NCBI GenBank assembly: GCA_965206145.1
Contig: CBDBIK010000006.1
Span: forward strand, 170,137 to 234,136
Length of the DNA: 64,000 bases
Direction: 5' to 3'
Source of the DNA: CBDBIK01 sp965206145
Lineage (GTDB): Bacteria; Pseudomonadota; Alphaproteobacteria; TMED109
Positions 1 to 8,928 of the stretch are shown piece after piece. The notes below the pieces were generated by a model. That model did no database searches and was not told the origin of the DNA. It was given only the letters and a program-made list of their open reading frames with translations. Positions within the stretch are counted from its first letter, which is position 1. Every line of letters begins with the position of its first letter. A program made the position numbers and the translations under genes.

Positions 1-1251
1 GTGAGTGCACCTGCCCTCGTTAGGATGCCCTCCCGCGTCGAGGCGATGCGCCGCGATTTCCCGATTCTCACCGAGATGATGAACGGAAAGCCGCTTACCT
101 ATCTCGACAGCGCGGCGAGTGCCCAAAAGCCCCGTGCAGTGCTCGATGTGCTTCGCGATTTCTACGCTGAGGATTACGCCAACGTTCATCGCGGGGTCTA
201 CGATCTGAGTGCCCGCGCTACCCAACGTTACGAGGAAGCTCGGGAGACGGCGAAGGACTTTCTCGGGGCGGAACACGCCGAGGAGATCGTGTTTCTCCGG
301 GGCGCGACCGAGGCAATCAACCTCGTTGCGGCAGGACTGGGCCGCGGCGGGTACCTCAACTCTGGCGATGAGGTGGTGCTCACCGTGCTTGAGCACCACT
401 CCAACATCGTCCCCTGGCAGTTGTTGCGCGATTCCACCGGAATCATGATCCGCCCGGCGCTGGCCGATGCTGACGGCAATCTCGATGAGGAGGCCATCTT
501 TGCGGAGGTGAACGATGCCACTCGCATGATCGCCTTTGCCCATGTCGCCAACGCGACCGGCACTGTGCTGCCGACCCGCGCGATCGCGCAACGTGCGCGC
601 GAACGTGGAATTCTCACACTTGTTGACGGGTGTCAGGCGGTACCGCACATGCCCGTAGACGTGCGAGATCTAGGCTGCGACTTCTACACCTTCTCCGGAC
701 ACAAGCTCTACGGCCCTTCGGGGATCGGCGTGCTTTACGGGAGGCGCGAGCTGTTGCGGAAAATGCCGCCGTGGCAAGGTGGTGGGGAAATGATTGAAGA
801 GGTCACGTTCGAGCGTACCACCTACGCCCCGCCCCCCGCCCGTTTCGAGGCGGGCACGCCCAACATTGCCGGTGCCATTGGTCTTGCTGCCGCCATCGAC
901 TATCTGCAGGAGATCGGGCTAGAGGCGATCTCCGCGCGTGAGGAGAAGGTGCTGATGCACGGACTCCGCCATCTTCGGGAGGTTGACGGTGTCCGTCTGG
1001 TGGGCGAGCCAAAGAAACGCGCTGGTGTGATCTCGTTCGTGTGGGAAGGGGTTCATCCCCATGACGTGGGCACCGTGCTCGACCAGGAGGGAGTAGCGGT
1101 TCGGGTTGGCCACCACTGCGCTCAGCCGGCGATGCGGCATTTCGACGTGGCGGCTACGGTGCGTGCCTCGGCGGGTGTCTACACCAACGAGGCTGACTTC
1201 GATGCTCTTGTCGATGGACTGGGCAGGGTACGGGAGATCTTCGGATCATGA
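1..1251 (+). CDS. sufS: SufS-type cysteine desulfurase
   Basis: PLP enzyme that takes sulfur from cysteine for Fe-S cluster assembly by the SUF system in the cytoplasm. The PLP lysine lies in SGHKLYGPSG (K235), and the catalytic cysteine in GHHCAQP (C373), the group II (SufS/CsdA) arrangement. The length of 416 aa is normal. GTG at base 1 is the first codon of the window, so an earlier start cannot be excluded; ATG at 25 is an alternative. The 3' end overlaps sufU by 4 nt, which suggests translational coupling. The sufBCD genes that normally precede it would lie just outside the window. Confidence 0.95.
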   Translation: MSAPALVRMPSRVEAMRRDFPILTEMMNGKPLTYLDSAASAQKPRAVLDVLRDFYAEDYANVHRGVYDLSARATQRYEEARETAKDFLGAEHAEEIVFLRGATEAINLVAAGLGRGGYLNSGDEVVLTVLEHHSNIVPWQLLRDSTGIMIRPALADADGNLDEEAIFAEVNDATRMIAFAHVANATGTVLPTRAIAQRARERGILTLVDGCQAVPHMPVDVRDLGCDFYTFSGHKLYGPSGIGVLYGRRELLRKMPPWQGGGEMIEEVTFERTTYAPPPARFEAGTPNIAGAIGLAAAIDYLQEIGLEAISAREEKVLMHGLRHLREVDGVRLVGEPKKRAGVISFVWEGVHPHDVGTVLDQEGVAVRVGHHCAQPAMRHFDVAATVRASAGVYTNEADFDALVDGLGRVREIFGS

Positions 1252-1691
1252 ACGACCTACGCGATCTCTACCAGGAGGTGATCATCGACCACAGCCGAAG
1301 CCCCCGGAATGCTGGACGGCTAAAGGCTCCTAGCGGTACTGCCAGTGGCCATAACCCACTTTGCGGTGACCAGATTGCGCTCGACGTGGACGTGCGCGAC
1401 GAGCAGATCTTCGATGTCCGCTTTGACGCCAAAGGTTGCGCGATTTCAGTCGCGGCGGCATCCCTGATGTCGGAGATGCTGAAAGGCCGCACCGTTTCCG
1501 ATGCGCTCGATGTCTTCCGACGTTTCCAGGAGCTCCTCACCAACCAGGAGGCATCCACCGAGGGATTGGACAAGCTTGAGGTGCTGTTGGGTGTGCGTGA
1601 GTTCCCGATGCGGGTCAAATGCGCCACCCTTCCCTGGCATACGCTCCGCGCTGCCGTCGAGGGCGGCGCGGACACGATCAAGACGGAATAA
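1248..1691 (+). CDS. sufU: SufU-type Fe-S assembly / sulfur acceptor protein
   Basis: A 147-aa member of the IscU/SufU family that receives sulfur from SufS. The three conserved cysteines are visible in NPLCGDQ (C39), KGCAIS (C64) and KCATLPWH (about C125). The insertion between the second and third cysteines is the mark of SufU rather than classical IscU. It starts inside the sufS stop (ATGA overlap), and the next gene follows after one base. In SufU proteins the cysteines and Asp41 bind zinc. Whether this one is a scaffold or only a sulfur-transfer protein cannot be told from sequence. Confidence 0.93.
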   Translation: MNDLRDLYQEVIIDHSRSPRNAGRLKAPSGTASGHNPLCGDQIALDVDVRDEQIFDVRFDAKGCAISVAAASLMSEMLKGRTVSDALDVFRRFQELLTNQEASTEGLDKLEVLLGVREFPMRVKCATLPWHTLRAAVEGGADTIKTE

Positions 1692-1692
1692 G

Positions 1693-2073
1693 ATGATGGA
1701 TGACATGACAGATGATGCCACGGCCGTTCCGGACCTCGTGCCCGGAGGAACGGGTGCAGACCAAGAGATCGAGGCAATGCGGCCGCGGATCGTGGCAGCA
1801 CTCGAGACGGTTTACGATCCTGAAATTCCGGTGAGCATTTGGGAACTCGGGCTTGTGTATGACGTCGACATCAAGGAAGGCAAGGACATCGACATCACCA
1901 TGACACTTACTACTCCTAACTGCCCGGAAGCCCAGTACATCCCGGCTAAGGTGGAGGAAGCGGTGCGCACGGTGAACGGTGTAGGCGAGGTGAAGGTGGA
2001 GATCGTTTGGGATCCGCCCTGGAGCCCGGACCGCATGAGCGAGGCCGCCCGGCTCGAACTTGGATTCTTTTAG
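1693..2073 (+). CDS. sufT: SufT / DUF59 (MIP18-like) Fe-S maturation protein
   Basis: A 126-aa protein with the MIP18/DUF59 signature DPEIPVSIWELGLVYDV near residues 44-60 and TTPNCPEAQ with its conserved Cys near residue 77. The SufT family supports Fe-S cluster delivery under high demand. I chose ATG 1693, one base after the sufU stop; the in-frame ATG 1696 is equally possible. The open frame extends upstream to 1501, but that part overlaps sufU and has no homology. The disordered acidic N-terminus of about 35 residues is common in alphaproteobacterial SufT. Confidence 0.9.
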   Translation: MMDDMTDDATAVPDLVPGGTGADQEIEAMRPRIVAALETVYDPEIPVSIWELGLVYDVDIKEGKDIDITMTLTTPNCPEAQYIPAKVEEAVRTVNGVGEVKVEIVWDPPWSPDRMSEAARLELGFF

Positions 2074-2082
2074 GAGGTATCG

Positions 2083-2457
2083 ATGATGGAAGCTACAAAA
2101 TTTCTCACGCTCACTGCTGTTGCTGCCGAAAAGGCACGGGCGATGATCGCGGACCATGGAGCTGCAACCCAAGGCCTCCGCATCGCCCTTCGCACGGGCG
2201 GATGTTCAGGACTTGCCTACGATGTCGCCTACGCCGACGAAGCCCGGGACGGCGACGAGGTGATCGAGGACCGCGGAGTGCAGGTGTTCGTTGATCCGGC
2301 GGCAGTGATGTTTCTTGTGGGCTCCCGGATCGACTGGGAGGAGGATATTCTGCACTCCCGGTTCGTTTTCCAGAATCCCAATGAAATCGCTCGATGCGGA
2401 TGCGGAGAGTCGGTTTCCTTCGGCGATACGGGCGCAGACGCTACGGGCAAAGCTTGA
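2083..2457 (+). CDS. sufA: SufA/IscA/HesB A-type Fe-S carrier
   Basis: A 124-aa A-type carrier with the three ligand cysteines GGCSGLAY and CGCGES. It would pass Fe-S clusters to apo-enzymes such as succinate dehydrogenase, encoded just downstream. A good ribosome-binding site (GGAGG) lies a few bases upstream of ATG 2083. It is the last gene of the suf operon here, 9 nt after sufT. Confidence 0.93.
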   Translation: MMEATKFLTLTAVAAEKARAMIADHGAATQGLRIALRTGGCSGLAYDVAYADEARDGDEVIEDRGVQVFVDPAAVMFLVGSRIDWEEDILHSRFVFQNPNEIARCGCGESVSFGDTGADATGKA

Positions 2458-2504
2458 TCCTCGGCCACCGACCGAATGTATGATCGTACCCTTCCTTCCA
2501 GGAG

Positions 2505-3392
2505 ATGGTGTTGGTGCGGATTTCTGAACGCCCTTTTCGTAGCGTCCTCTATATGCCGGGTGCCAACGCTCGCGCCCTAGAAAAAGCCAAAACCCTTCCA
2601 GCCGACGCACTGATCCTCGACCTTGAGGATGCGGTCGCTCCCAGTGCCAAGGAAGAAAGTCGCGAGCGCGTTCGTGATGCGGTGAAACAAGGTGGCTATG
2701 CCCCTCGTTACGTGATGGTGCGGGTGAACGGGTTCGATACCGAATGGGGCGTTGGTGATATCGCCGAGATTACTCCCGCCGGTCCTGGTGGGATCGTTAT
2801 TCCCAAAGTCGAATCGGCAAAAATGATCGAAGATGTTCGTGTCCAGGTAGGCAAAGCCGGTGGATCCTCCGATATTCTTCTCTGGTGCATGCTTGAAACT
2901 CCCCGCGGCATTCTCGAAGTGGCTGAAATTGCGGCAGTTCCAGGGATTGGGGGGCTCATCATGGGCACTTCCGATCTCACAAAAGACCTCTCGGCTGAAC
3001 ACACCGAGGACCGTTCCCCAATGCTTTATTCGCTTTCGATCTGTCTATTGGCAGCCCGCGCAAATGGTCTTGTTGCCCTCGACGGCGTTCACCTCGACCT
3101 TGGCGACGACAAGGGGTTCCGTGAGCAGTGCCGTCAAGGCAGGGAGCTCGGTTTCGATGGCAAGACGCTCATCCACCCGAAGACTCTCTCGCCCGCCAAT
3201 GAAATATTTGGCCCCTCCGGGGGAGAGGTGAAGCATGCTCGGCAGATCATTGAGGCTCACGCCGAGGCGGAAGCGGCAGGCAAGGGCGTGACCTTGCTTG
3301 ATGGCAAGCTAATCGAGAACCTCCACGTGGAAATTGCGCGCCGCACTGTGGCCAAGGCGGAGGCCATCGAGGAGCTTGCGGGTGCGGCCTGA
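2505..3392 (+). CDS. HpcH/HpaI aldolase family, CitE-like (malyl-CoA lyase-like)
   Basis: A 295-aa TIM-barrel lyase of the CitE/malyl-CoA lyase family. Visible motifs are RSVLYMPG near the start, ILDLEDAVAPSAK (Mg2+/acid region, about residues 38-50), a conserved glutamate in MLETPRG and GFDGKTLIHP near residue 210. Family members cleave or hydrolyse malyl-CoA, citramalyl-CoA or related 3-hydroxy-acyl-CoAs. The citrate-lyase alpha and gamma genes are absent nearby, so a true citrate lyase is unlikely. The substrate cannot be assigned. It sits between suf and sdh, suggesting a TCA/C4-acid context. Confidence 0.85.
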   Translation: MVLVRISERPFRSVLYMPGANARALEKAKTLPADALILDLEDAVAPSAKEESRERVRDAVKQGGYAPRYVMVRVNGFDTEWGVGDIAEITPAGPGGIVIPKVESAKMIEDVRVQVGKAGGSSDILLWCMLETPRGILEVAEIAAVPGIGGLIMGTSDLTKDLSAEHTEDRSPMLYSLSICLLAARANGLVALDGVHLDLGDDKGFREQCRQGRELGFDGKTLIHPKTLSPANEIFGPSGGEVKHARQIIEAHAEAEAAGKGVTLLDGKLIENLHVEIARRTVAKAEAIEELAGAA

Positions 3393-3483
3393 GTCTCGCC
3401 GGTGGCGTTCTCCCAAAACATGTAGATTCCTGTTCGTCTTGCTAGGATGAGTTCGAGGGGTGCCTGAGAAAGAGGGTCGTTGC

Positions 3484-3870
3484 ATGGTCGAGCGCTCGAA
3501 TCGCCCGCTGTCTCCCCACTTGAGCATTTACAAACCGGAAATCACTTCCGTCCTGTCGATTCTTCATCGTTTATCAGGTCTTGCGCTCGCCATTGGCATG
3601 GCGGGTCTTGTCTGGGCCCTCGCCGCTGCCGCGTTTGGGCCCGAAGCCTTCGCTTTCGTTGAGGCCGCTCTCGGTTCGTGGGTTGGCACGATCATCCTGG
3701 TGGGTTTCACCGTCGCCCTTTTCTATCACCTTGCGAACGGCATTCGGCATCTCTTCTGGGATGCTGGAATCGGTTTTGAGCTCTCGTCGGTGAACATGAG
3801 CGGGTGGGCCGTCGTGGTGGTCACGATCGTGCTTACTTTGTCCGCATGGGCCTGGGCGCTCCTCACGTGA
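3484..3870 (+). CDS. sdhC: Succinate dehydrogenase cytochrome b556 subunit
   Basis: A 128-aa membrane anchor of complex II. It has the RPLSPHLSIY signature, then SILHRLSG and three membrane helices. The haem-ligand region is YHLANGIRHLFWD (His in helix II). ATG 3484 is preceded by a purine-rich ribosome-binding site. The frame is open from 3460, but the MPEKEGRC extension is not family-like. It is the first gene of sdhCDAB, and its stop overlaps the sdhD start. Confidence 0.93.
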   Translation: MVERSNRPLSPHLSIYKPEITSVLSILHRLSGLALAIGMAGLVWALAAAAFGPEAFAFVEAALGSWVGTIILVGFTVALFYHLANGIRHLFWDAGIGFELSSVNMSGWAVVVVTIVLTLSAWAWALLT

Positions 3871-4250
3871 CCTCCCGCACACCACTTGCCCGCGCCCGCG
3901 GTCTCGGCTCAGCTCACGAGGGGGCCGCCCATTGGTGGGCGCAACGTTTGACGGCTGTCGCCCTCGTCCCTCTCAGCCTGTGGTTTGCTGTCCTCGTTGT
4001 CCGCCTGGCAGGCTTGGGCCATGCTGGATTCGTTGAGAGCGTCGCGTGCCTCCAGAACGCCGCACTTCTTCTTCTCTTCCTCGGTGCGGGCCTTTGGCAT
4101 GGCTGGCTCGGGGTCCGGGTTGTCGTTGAGGACTATGTGGATTCTGCAGCCCGCAGGACCGTCTTTCTCGCCATTCTTGCTGGTAGCTTCTGGATTGCCG
4201 CCGTGGTTTCGTTCCTTTCGGTGATTCGCATTTTCTCGGGATTTGCATGA
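3867..4250 (+). CDS. sdhD: Succinate dehydrogenase hydrophobic anchor subunit
   Basis: About 127 aa with three membrane helices and the family motifs GSAHEGAAHWWAQRLTA (near residue 10) and LWHGWLGVRVVVEDYV (haem/quinone region). I chose GTG 3867 because it overlaps the sdhC stop by 4 nt, as at the sdhD/sdhA junction; ATG 3846 is an in-frame alternative. It anchors SdhAB to the inner membrane with SdhC. Confidence 0.9.
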   Translation: MTSRTPLARARGLGSAHEGAAHWWAQRLTAVALVPLSLWFAVLVVRLAGLGHAGFVESVACLQNAALLLLFLGAGLWHGWLGVRVVVEDYVDSAARRTVFLAILAGSFWIAAVVSFLSVIRIFSGFA

Positions 4251-6034
4251 TGGCGACCTACGATATCGTCGATCACACCTATGACGTCGTTGTCGTGGGT
4301 GCAGGCGGGGGAGGGCTCCGTGCCACGCTGGGGCTTGCCGAGAAGGGCTTCCGTACGGCTTGTATTTCCAAAGTGTTCCCGACCCGTAGTCATACGGTTG
4401 CCGCCCAGGGCGGTATTAGCGCGGCCTTGGGTAACATGGGTGCCGACGATTGGCGTTGGCACATGTACGACACCGTCAAGGGGTCCGACTGGCTGGGCGA
4501 CCAGGACAGCATCGAATACATGTGCCGTGAGGCTGTGTCGGCCGTGGTTGAGCTGGAGCATTATGGCGTTCCGTTTTCGAGAACGCCCGAGGGCACCATC
4601 TACCAGCGTCCCTTCGGTGGTATGACCACCGAGTACGGCGAAGGCCCACCGGCCCATCGTACCTGTGCTGCTGCCGATCGGACGGGACATGCGATTCTCC
4701 ACACGCTGTACCAACAGTCGCTCCGTAATTCGGCTGAATTCTTCATTGAGTATTTCGTCCTCGACCTCCTGATGGATGAGCAGGGTGTGTGTCGGGGAGT
4801 GCTCGCCTGGTGCCTTGAGGACGGTACTATTCACCGTTTCCGTGCCCACGTAGTCATTCTCGCCACCGGCGGCTACGGGCGGATCTATTTCTCTTGCACC
4901 TCTGCGCATATCTGCACGGGCGATGGCAATGCGATGATTCTTCGTGCCGGGCTGCCGCTACAAGACATGGAATTCGTGCAATTCCATCCCACGGGTGTCT
5001 ACGGGGCAGGATGTCTCATTAGCGAAGGCGTGCGCGGGGAAGGCGGCTATCTCACCAATAGCGAGAATGAACGTTTCATGGAGCGTTACGCCTCGCACGC
5101 CAAAGATCTTGCTTCGCGTGACGTGGTGAGCCGCGCGATCACTCTCGAACTCAGGGAAGGCAAGGGGGTCGGCGAACGCAAAGATCACGTCCATCTCCAC
5201 ATTGAGCACTTGGATGCCGATGTGGTCGCCGAACGTCTTCCGGGCATCGCCGAGCTTGCTCGCATTTTCGGTGGCGTTGACGTGACGAAAGAACCGATTC
5301 CGGTGCTGCCCACCTGCCACTACAACATGGGAGGCATCCCGGTTCTTCATAACGGCGAGGTGGTGTCCAAGGACGGCGGTGATGATGCTGTCGCACCTGG
5401 GCTGATGGCGGTGGGAGAGGCAGCGTGTGTCTCGGTCCACGGTGCCAATCGGCTGGGTTCCAATTCGCTCCTTGATCTTGTCGTCTTCGGGCGTGCCGCA
5501 GCCCTGCGGGTGGGAGAAACTCACACCCCCGGGGAGAAGCATCTCTCCCCCCTGGCCGCTGCCGAAGAGGAAGTGCTTGCCCGCTTTGACCGCCTTCGTC
5601 ACGCAAACGGTGACACGCCCACTTCCCAGCTCCGGGGGCGCATGCAGCAAATGATGCAGGAGCACTGCGCGGTGTTCCGTACCGGAGAAAGTTTGCGGGA
5701 GGGTAGCGTCGCCATGGAGGAGATATGGAAGGGCTTTGGCGATGTACGCGTGAGCGATCGTTCAATGATCTGGAACACCGATCTCGTGGAGACTCTAGAG
5801 CTTGAGAATCTGCTGCAACAGGCGGTGGTGACCATTGGCTCGGCTGAGAACCGGACTGAAAGCCGCGGAGCACATGCCCGCGAAGATTATCCTGATCGGA
5901 ACGATGACGACTGGATGGTCCACACGCTCGCGTGGTTCGATGACGGCAAGACCAAGACCGATTCCCGTCCAGTTCACGCAAAGCCTCTCACGGATGAAAT
6001 CGATCCCATTCCACCCAAGCCCAGAGTTTATTGA
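4247..6034 (+). CDS. sdhA: Succinate dehydrogenase flavoprotein subunit
   Basis: A 595-aa FAD subunit that oxidises succinate to fumarate on the cytoplasmic face. The N-terminal dinucleotide fold is VVGAGGGGLRA. The covalent FAD histidine is in SHTVAAQGG. Substrate-binding residues lie in QFHPTG, SEGVRGEGG and the catalytic-arginine region ASRDVVSRA. The length is typical. The start overlaps sdhD by 4 nt. Confidence 0.97.
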   Translation: MMATYDIVDHTYDVVVVGAGGGGLRATLGLAEKGFRTACISKVFPTRSHTVAAQGGISAALGNMGADDWRWHMYDTVKGSDWLGDQDSIEYMCREAVSAVVELEHYGVPFSRTPEGTIYQRPFGGMTTEYGEGPPAHRTCAAADRTGHAILHTLYQQSLRNSAEFFIEYFVLDLLMDEQGVCRGVLAWCLEDGTIHRFRAHVVILATGGYGRIYFSCTSAHICTGDGNAMILRAGLPLQDMEFVQFHPTGVYGAGCLISEGVRGEGGYLTNSENERFMERYASHAKDLASRDVVSRAITLELREGKGVGERKDHVHLHIEHLDADVVAERLPGIAELARIFGGVDVTKEPIPVLPTCHYNMGGIPVLHNGEVVSKDGGDDAVAPGLMAVGEAACVSVHGANRLGSNSLLDLVVFGRAAALRVGETHTPGEKHLSPLAAAEEEVLARFDRLRHANGDTPTSQLRGRMQQMMQEHCAVFRTGESLREGSVAMEEIWKGFGDVRVSDRSMIWNTDLVETLELENLLQQAVVTIGSAENRTESRGAHAREDYPDRNDDDWMVHTLAWFDDGKTKTDSRPVHAKPLTDEIDPIPPKPRVY

Positions 6035-6048
6035 GAACGGAGAAGAAG

Positions 6049-6825
6049 ATGGCTGAGTTCATGCTTCCCAAGGGCTCCCGAATGACGGAGGGGAACCACT
6101 TTGAGGCTCCGAAAAGTGCTTCCAACGTGCGCCGGTTCCGAATCTACCGGTACGATCCCGATAGCGACGCACCACCGCGGATTGACACGTACGACGTGGA
6201 TCAAGGCTCGTGCGGACCGATGGTTCTCGATGCCTTAATCAAAATCAAGGACGAGATCGATTCCACACTCACCTTCCGTCGCTCCTGCCGCGAGGGCGTG
6301 TGTGGCTCGTGCTCGATGAACATCGATGGAACCAACACGCTTGCCTGCACGAGTTTTACCGAGGACGTGCGTGGCGAAGTCCGGATTCTGCCGCTTCCGC
6401 ACATGCCGGTCGTGAAGGATCTCGTGCCCGACCTCACTGATGCCTATGCGCAATACGCCTCAATCGAACCGTGGCTCAAATCCGACACCCCACCGCCGGC
6501 ACGCGAACGCCTCCAAACCGAGGAGGAACGTCGGGAACTCGACGGCCTCTACGAGTGTATTCTCTGTTTCTGCTGCTCGACGAGCTGTCCGAGCTACTGG
6601 TGGAACGGTGATCGTTATCTCGGCCCAGCAACGTTGCTGCAGGCGGCACGCTGGCTCAAGGATACCCGCGACGAACGCACCGGCGAACGGCTTGATGCCC
6701 TCGAGGATCCGTTCCGTCTGTATCGCTGCCACACGATCATGAATTGCAGCAAGACCTGCCCGAAGGGGCTCAACCCGGCCCGCGCCATCAGCGATATCAA
6801 ACGCCAGATCGCACGCCGCCGCTAA
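6049..6825 (+). CDS. sdhB: Succinate dehydrogenase iron-sulfur subunit
   Basis: 258 aa. The N-terminal ferredoxin domain holds the 2Fe-2S ligands in SCREGVCGSCSM with a distal Cys in LAC. The C-terminal domain has CILCFCCSTSCP and CHTIMNCSKTCPKGLNP for the 4Fe-4S and 3Fe-4S clusters. ATG 6049 has a GGAGAAGAAG ribosome-binding site; the frame is open from 6031, but that would shorten the spacing after sdhA without benefit. It passes electrons from SdhA to quinone in the SdhCD anchor. Confidence 0.97.
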   Translation: MAEFMLPKGSRMTEGNHFEAPKSASNVRRFRIYRYDPDSDAPPRIDTYDVDQGSCGPMVLDALIKIKDEIDSTLTFRRSCREGVCGSCSMNIDGTNTLACTSFTEDVRGEVRILPLPHMPVVKDLVPDLTDAYAQYASIEPWLKSDTPPPARERLQTEEERRELDGLYECILCFCCSTSCPSYWWNGDRYLGPATLLQAARWLKDTRDERTGERLDALEDPFRLYRCHTIMNCSKTCPKGLNPARAISDIKRQIARRR

Positions 6826-6843
6826 GCGCGGTCTCTCCCTCTC

Positions 6844-7782
6844 ATGGAAACGGCTCTCTACATCGTCGGGGGGGTTGTGCTTCTCGCTCTTGGAGGGGAG
6901 ACCCTTGCCAGGAACGCCGTTGCGGCGGCGTCGCGGCTCGAGGTCCCGCCGTTCGTCATTGGTGCGAGCATCGTTGCCTTTGGGACCTCAGTGCCAGAGC
7001 TTGTGGTGGCCGTCCGCGCAGCACTCGGAGGTCATGCGGGTTTCGTGGTCGGAAACGTTGTCGGTTCCAATATTGCGAATGTCCTGCTTGCTCTTGGTGC
7101 TGCGGCGCTGGTGCACCCGATCACGACACCTCGCTCCAGATCAACACGGGTTGATTCCCTGGTGATGATGGGGGCAACGGTGATCTTTGCGATCATCGTC
7201 CTCAATCTCTCCGAACTGAGCCGTCTTGGCGGCGCGATTTTCGTGGGCACGCTTGCGCTTGCGACCTGGCTCACTTTTCAACGGGGCGAGACACTGACGG
7301 ATATTGTTCCTGATCCTTCCCGTATTCGCTCGCTTGCACGCACGATCCCCTTGGCTCTGGTCAGCCTCGTCGTGGTTACTGTCGGTGCAGATCTTCTCGT
7401 CGAGGGTGCGAGCCAGACGGCACGCGTTCTGGGAGTGAGCGAAGTGACGATAGGGCTCTCGGTCGTGGCGGTAGGCACTTCGCTGCCGGAGGTTGCGGTT
7501 GTTGTTGCCGCGGCTTTCCGTAGCCAGCCGGGTCTTGCTCTCGGGAGCATCCTTGGGAGCAATCTTTTCAACATCCTCGGCATCACGGGCGTCGCCGCCC
7601 TTGCAAGCCCAATCGGGTTCGAAGAAGAAGCGCGCGCTGGGGACATCACGGTGATGCTGCTTGCAGCCCTGGCACTTACTGCAGTGGTTGTGTTCCGGGT
7701 CCGGATCCCGCGGACAATGGGTGCGGTAATGGTGGCCCTTTATGCAGGGTACCTCGTTTTTCTCTATGACTCGGCATGGTGA
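6844..7782 (+). CDS. CaCA-family Na+/Ca2+ (or K+) antiporter, YrbG-like
   Basis: A 312-aa inner-membrane cation exchanger with about 10 helices. It has the internal inverted duplication of the family. The first alpha repeat is ASIVAFGTSVPELVV plus GNVVGSNIANVLLALG; the second is LSVVAVGTSLPEVAV plus GSILGSNLFNILG. The conserved acidic residues (PE) in each repeat bind the cation. It follows sdhB by 18 nt and may be co-transcribed. The ion specificity is not readable from sequence. Confidence 0.9.
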   Translation: METALYIVGGVVLLALGGETLARNAVAAASRLEVPPFVIGASIVAFGTSVPELVVAVRAALGGHAGFVVGNVVGSNIANVLLALGAAALVHPITTPRSRSTRVDSLVMMGATVIFAIIVLNLSELSRLGGAIFVGTLALATWLTFQRGETLTDIVPDPSRIRSLARTIPLALVSLVVVTVGADLLVEGASQTARVLGVSEVTIGLSVVAVGTSLPEVAVVVAAAFRSQPGLALGSILGSNLFNILGITGVAALASPIGFEEEARAGDITVMLLAALALTAVVVFRVRIPRTMGAVMVALYAGYLVFLYDSAW

Positions 7783-7828
7783 TTCGGTAGGCTCCGTCCG
7801 AGACGAAAACCTGGAGGGGGAATCTTCC

Positions 7829-8926
7829 ATGAAAATTAATTTTGTTCTTGTGGTGGTTTTGGTCGTCGGGGTTGGGATCGGTTTTGCGCTTCGGCCGACC
7901 CTTTATGGCGAGGGAAATGAGCCGGGCATGGAAACCGAGGAAGTTACGGTGTCAGACGTAAAGGTTCGCTGGAAGTTGGCGAGTGCCTACGCGGGTTCGA
8001 CGCCAATCCTCGGTCCCTCAATCATGCGGATGACTGACCGGATTCGCGAAGCTTCGAACGGCACTGTCGACATCCGCTTCTTTGAGCCAGGTGCTTTGGT
8101 ACCGCCACTTGAGATCTTCGATGCGGTCTCGTCCGGAGGCGTCGATGCAGGTTGGGCCACTCCGGGCTTTTGGGCCGGAAAGGTGCCTGCCTTGCAGCTT
8201 TTCGCCTCGATCCCCTTCGGTCCGGCCGCACCTGAGTACATGGCGTGGATGTATTGGGGAGGCGGTCGGGAGATGCTCGACGAACTCTATGCGCCCCACG
8301 ATATCAAGAGCCTTCCTTGCATGATCCTGCCGCCCGAGGCGTCGGGCTGGTTCCGAAAGGAGATTCGCTCCCTCGACGACCTTCGTGGGCTCAAAATGCG
8401 CTTTTTCGCGCTTGGTGCCCGCGTGATGGAGAAGATCGGGGTTTCGACCCAACTGCTTGCCGGTGGTGACATTTACCCCGCGCTTGAGCTTGGCACGATT
8501 GATGCTACCGAGTTCTCGAGCCCGGCCATCGACCAGAACTTTGGCTTCCATCAGATTGCCAAGCATTACTATTTTCCCGGCTGGCACCAACAATCCACGT
8601 GGGCTGACGTAACTGTCAATATGGATCGCTGGAACGAGCTTACCCTCGGCCAGCAGACGCTTCTCGACATGGCCTGCGGCGACTTGGTCCGTGAAAGCCT
8701 TGCCGAGGGGGAAGCGATGCAGGTTCCCGCGCTCAGTCGTCTTACGGCTGAGGGCGTCCAACTCCATCGCTGGCCTGATGAATTCCTCCAAGCCTACGAG
8801 GATGCGTGGATGGAGGTTGCGCAGGAGGAGGCGCAGAAGGATTCGGATTTTGCCCGTGCCTTGGCTTCGCTAACTGAATTTCGTGAAAGCTTCAAGGTTT
8901 GGAATGACCTAGGCTACCTGAATTGA
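7829..8926 (+). CDS. TRAP transporter solute-binding protein (DctP family)
   Basis: 365 aa. An N-terminal hydrophobic segment (KINFVLVVVLVVGVGIGFAL) serves as signal or anchor. The DctP fold follows, starting at WKLASAYAGS and including FRKEIRSLDDLRGLKMRF and YPALELGTIDATEFSSP. The family captures carboxylic or keto acids in the periplasm for a Na+-driven permease. ATG 7829 has a GGAGGGGG ribosome-binding site; the open frame back to 7742 overlaps the antiporter gene. No DctQ or DctM membrane subunits occur nearby, so its partners must be elsewhere. Confidence 0.88.
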   Translation: MKINFVLVVVLVVGVGIGFALRPTLYGEGNEPGMETEEVTVSDVKVRWKLASAYAGSTPILGPSIMRMTDRIREASNGTVDIRFFEPGALVPPLEIFDAVSSGGVDAGWATPGFWAGKVPALQLFASIPFGPAAPEYMAWMYWGGGREMLDELYAPHDIKSLPCMILPPEASGWFRKEIRSLDDLRGLKMRFFALGARVMEKIGVSTQLLAGGDIYPALELGTIDATEFSSPAIDQNFGFHQIAKHYYFPGWHQQSTWADVTVNMDRWNELTLGQQTLLDMACGDLVRESLAEGEAMQVPALSRLTAEGVQLHRWPDEFLQAYEDAWMEVAQEEAQKDSDFARALASLTEFRESFKVWNDLGYLN

Positions 8927-8928
8927 AC

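Noticed and set aside
3450..3483. GGGGTGCCTGAGA before sdhC resembling the start of a TPP riboswitch
   Set aside because: The second conserved half of the thiamin box (CTGATCTGG-type) and the P3 region are missing, and sdh is not a thiamin target.
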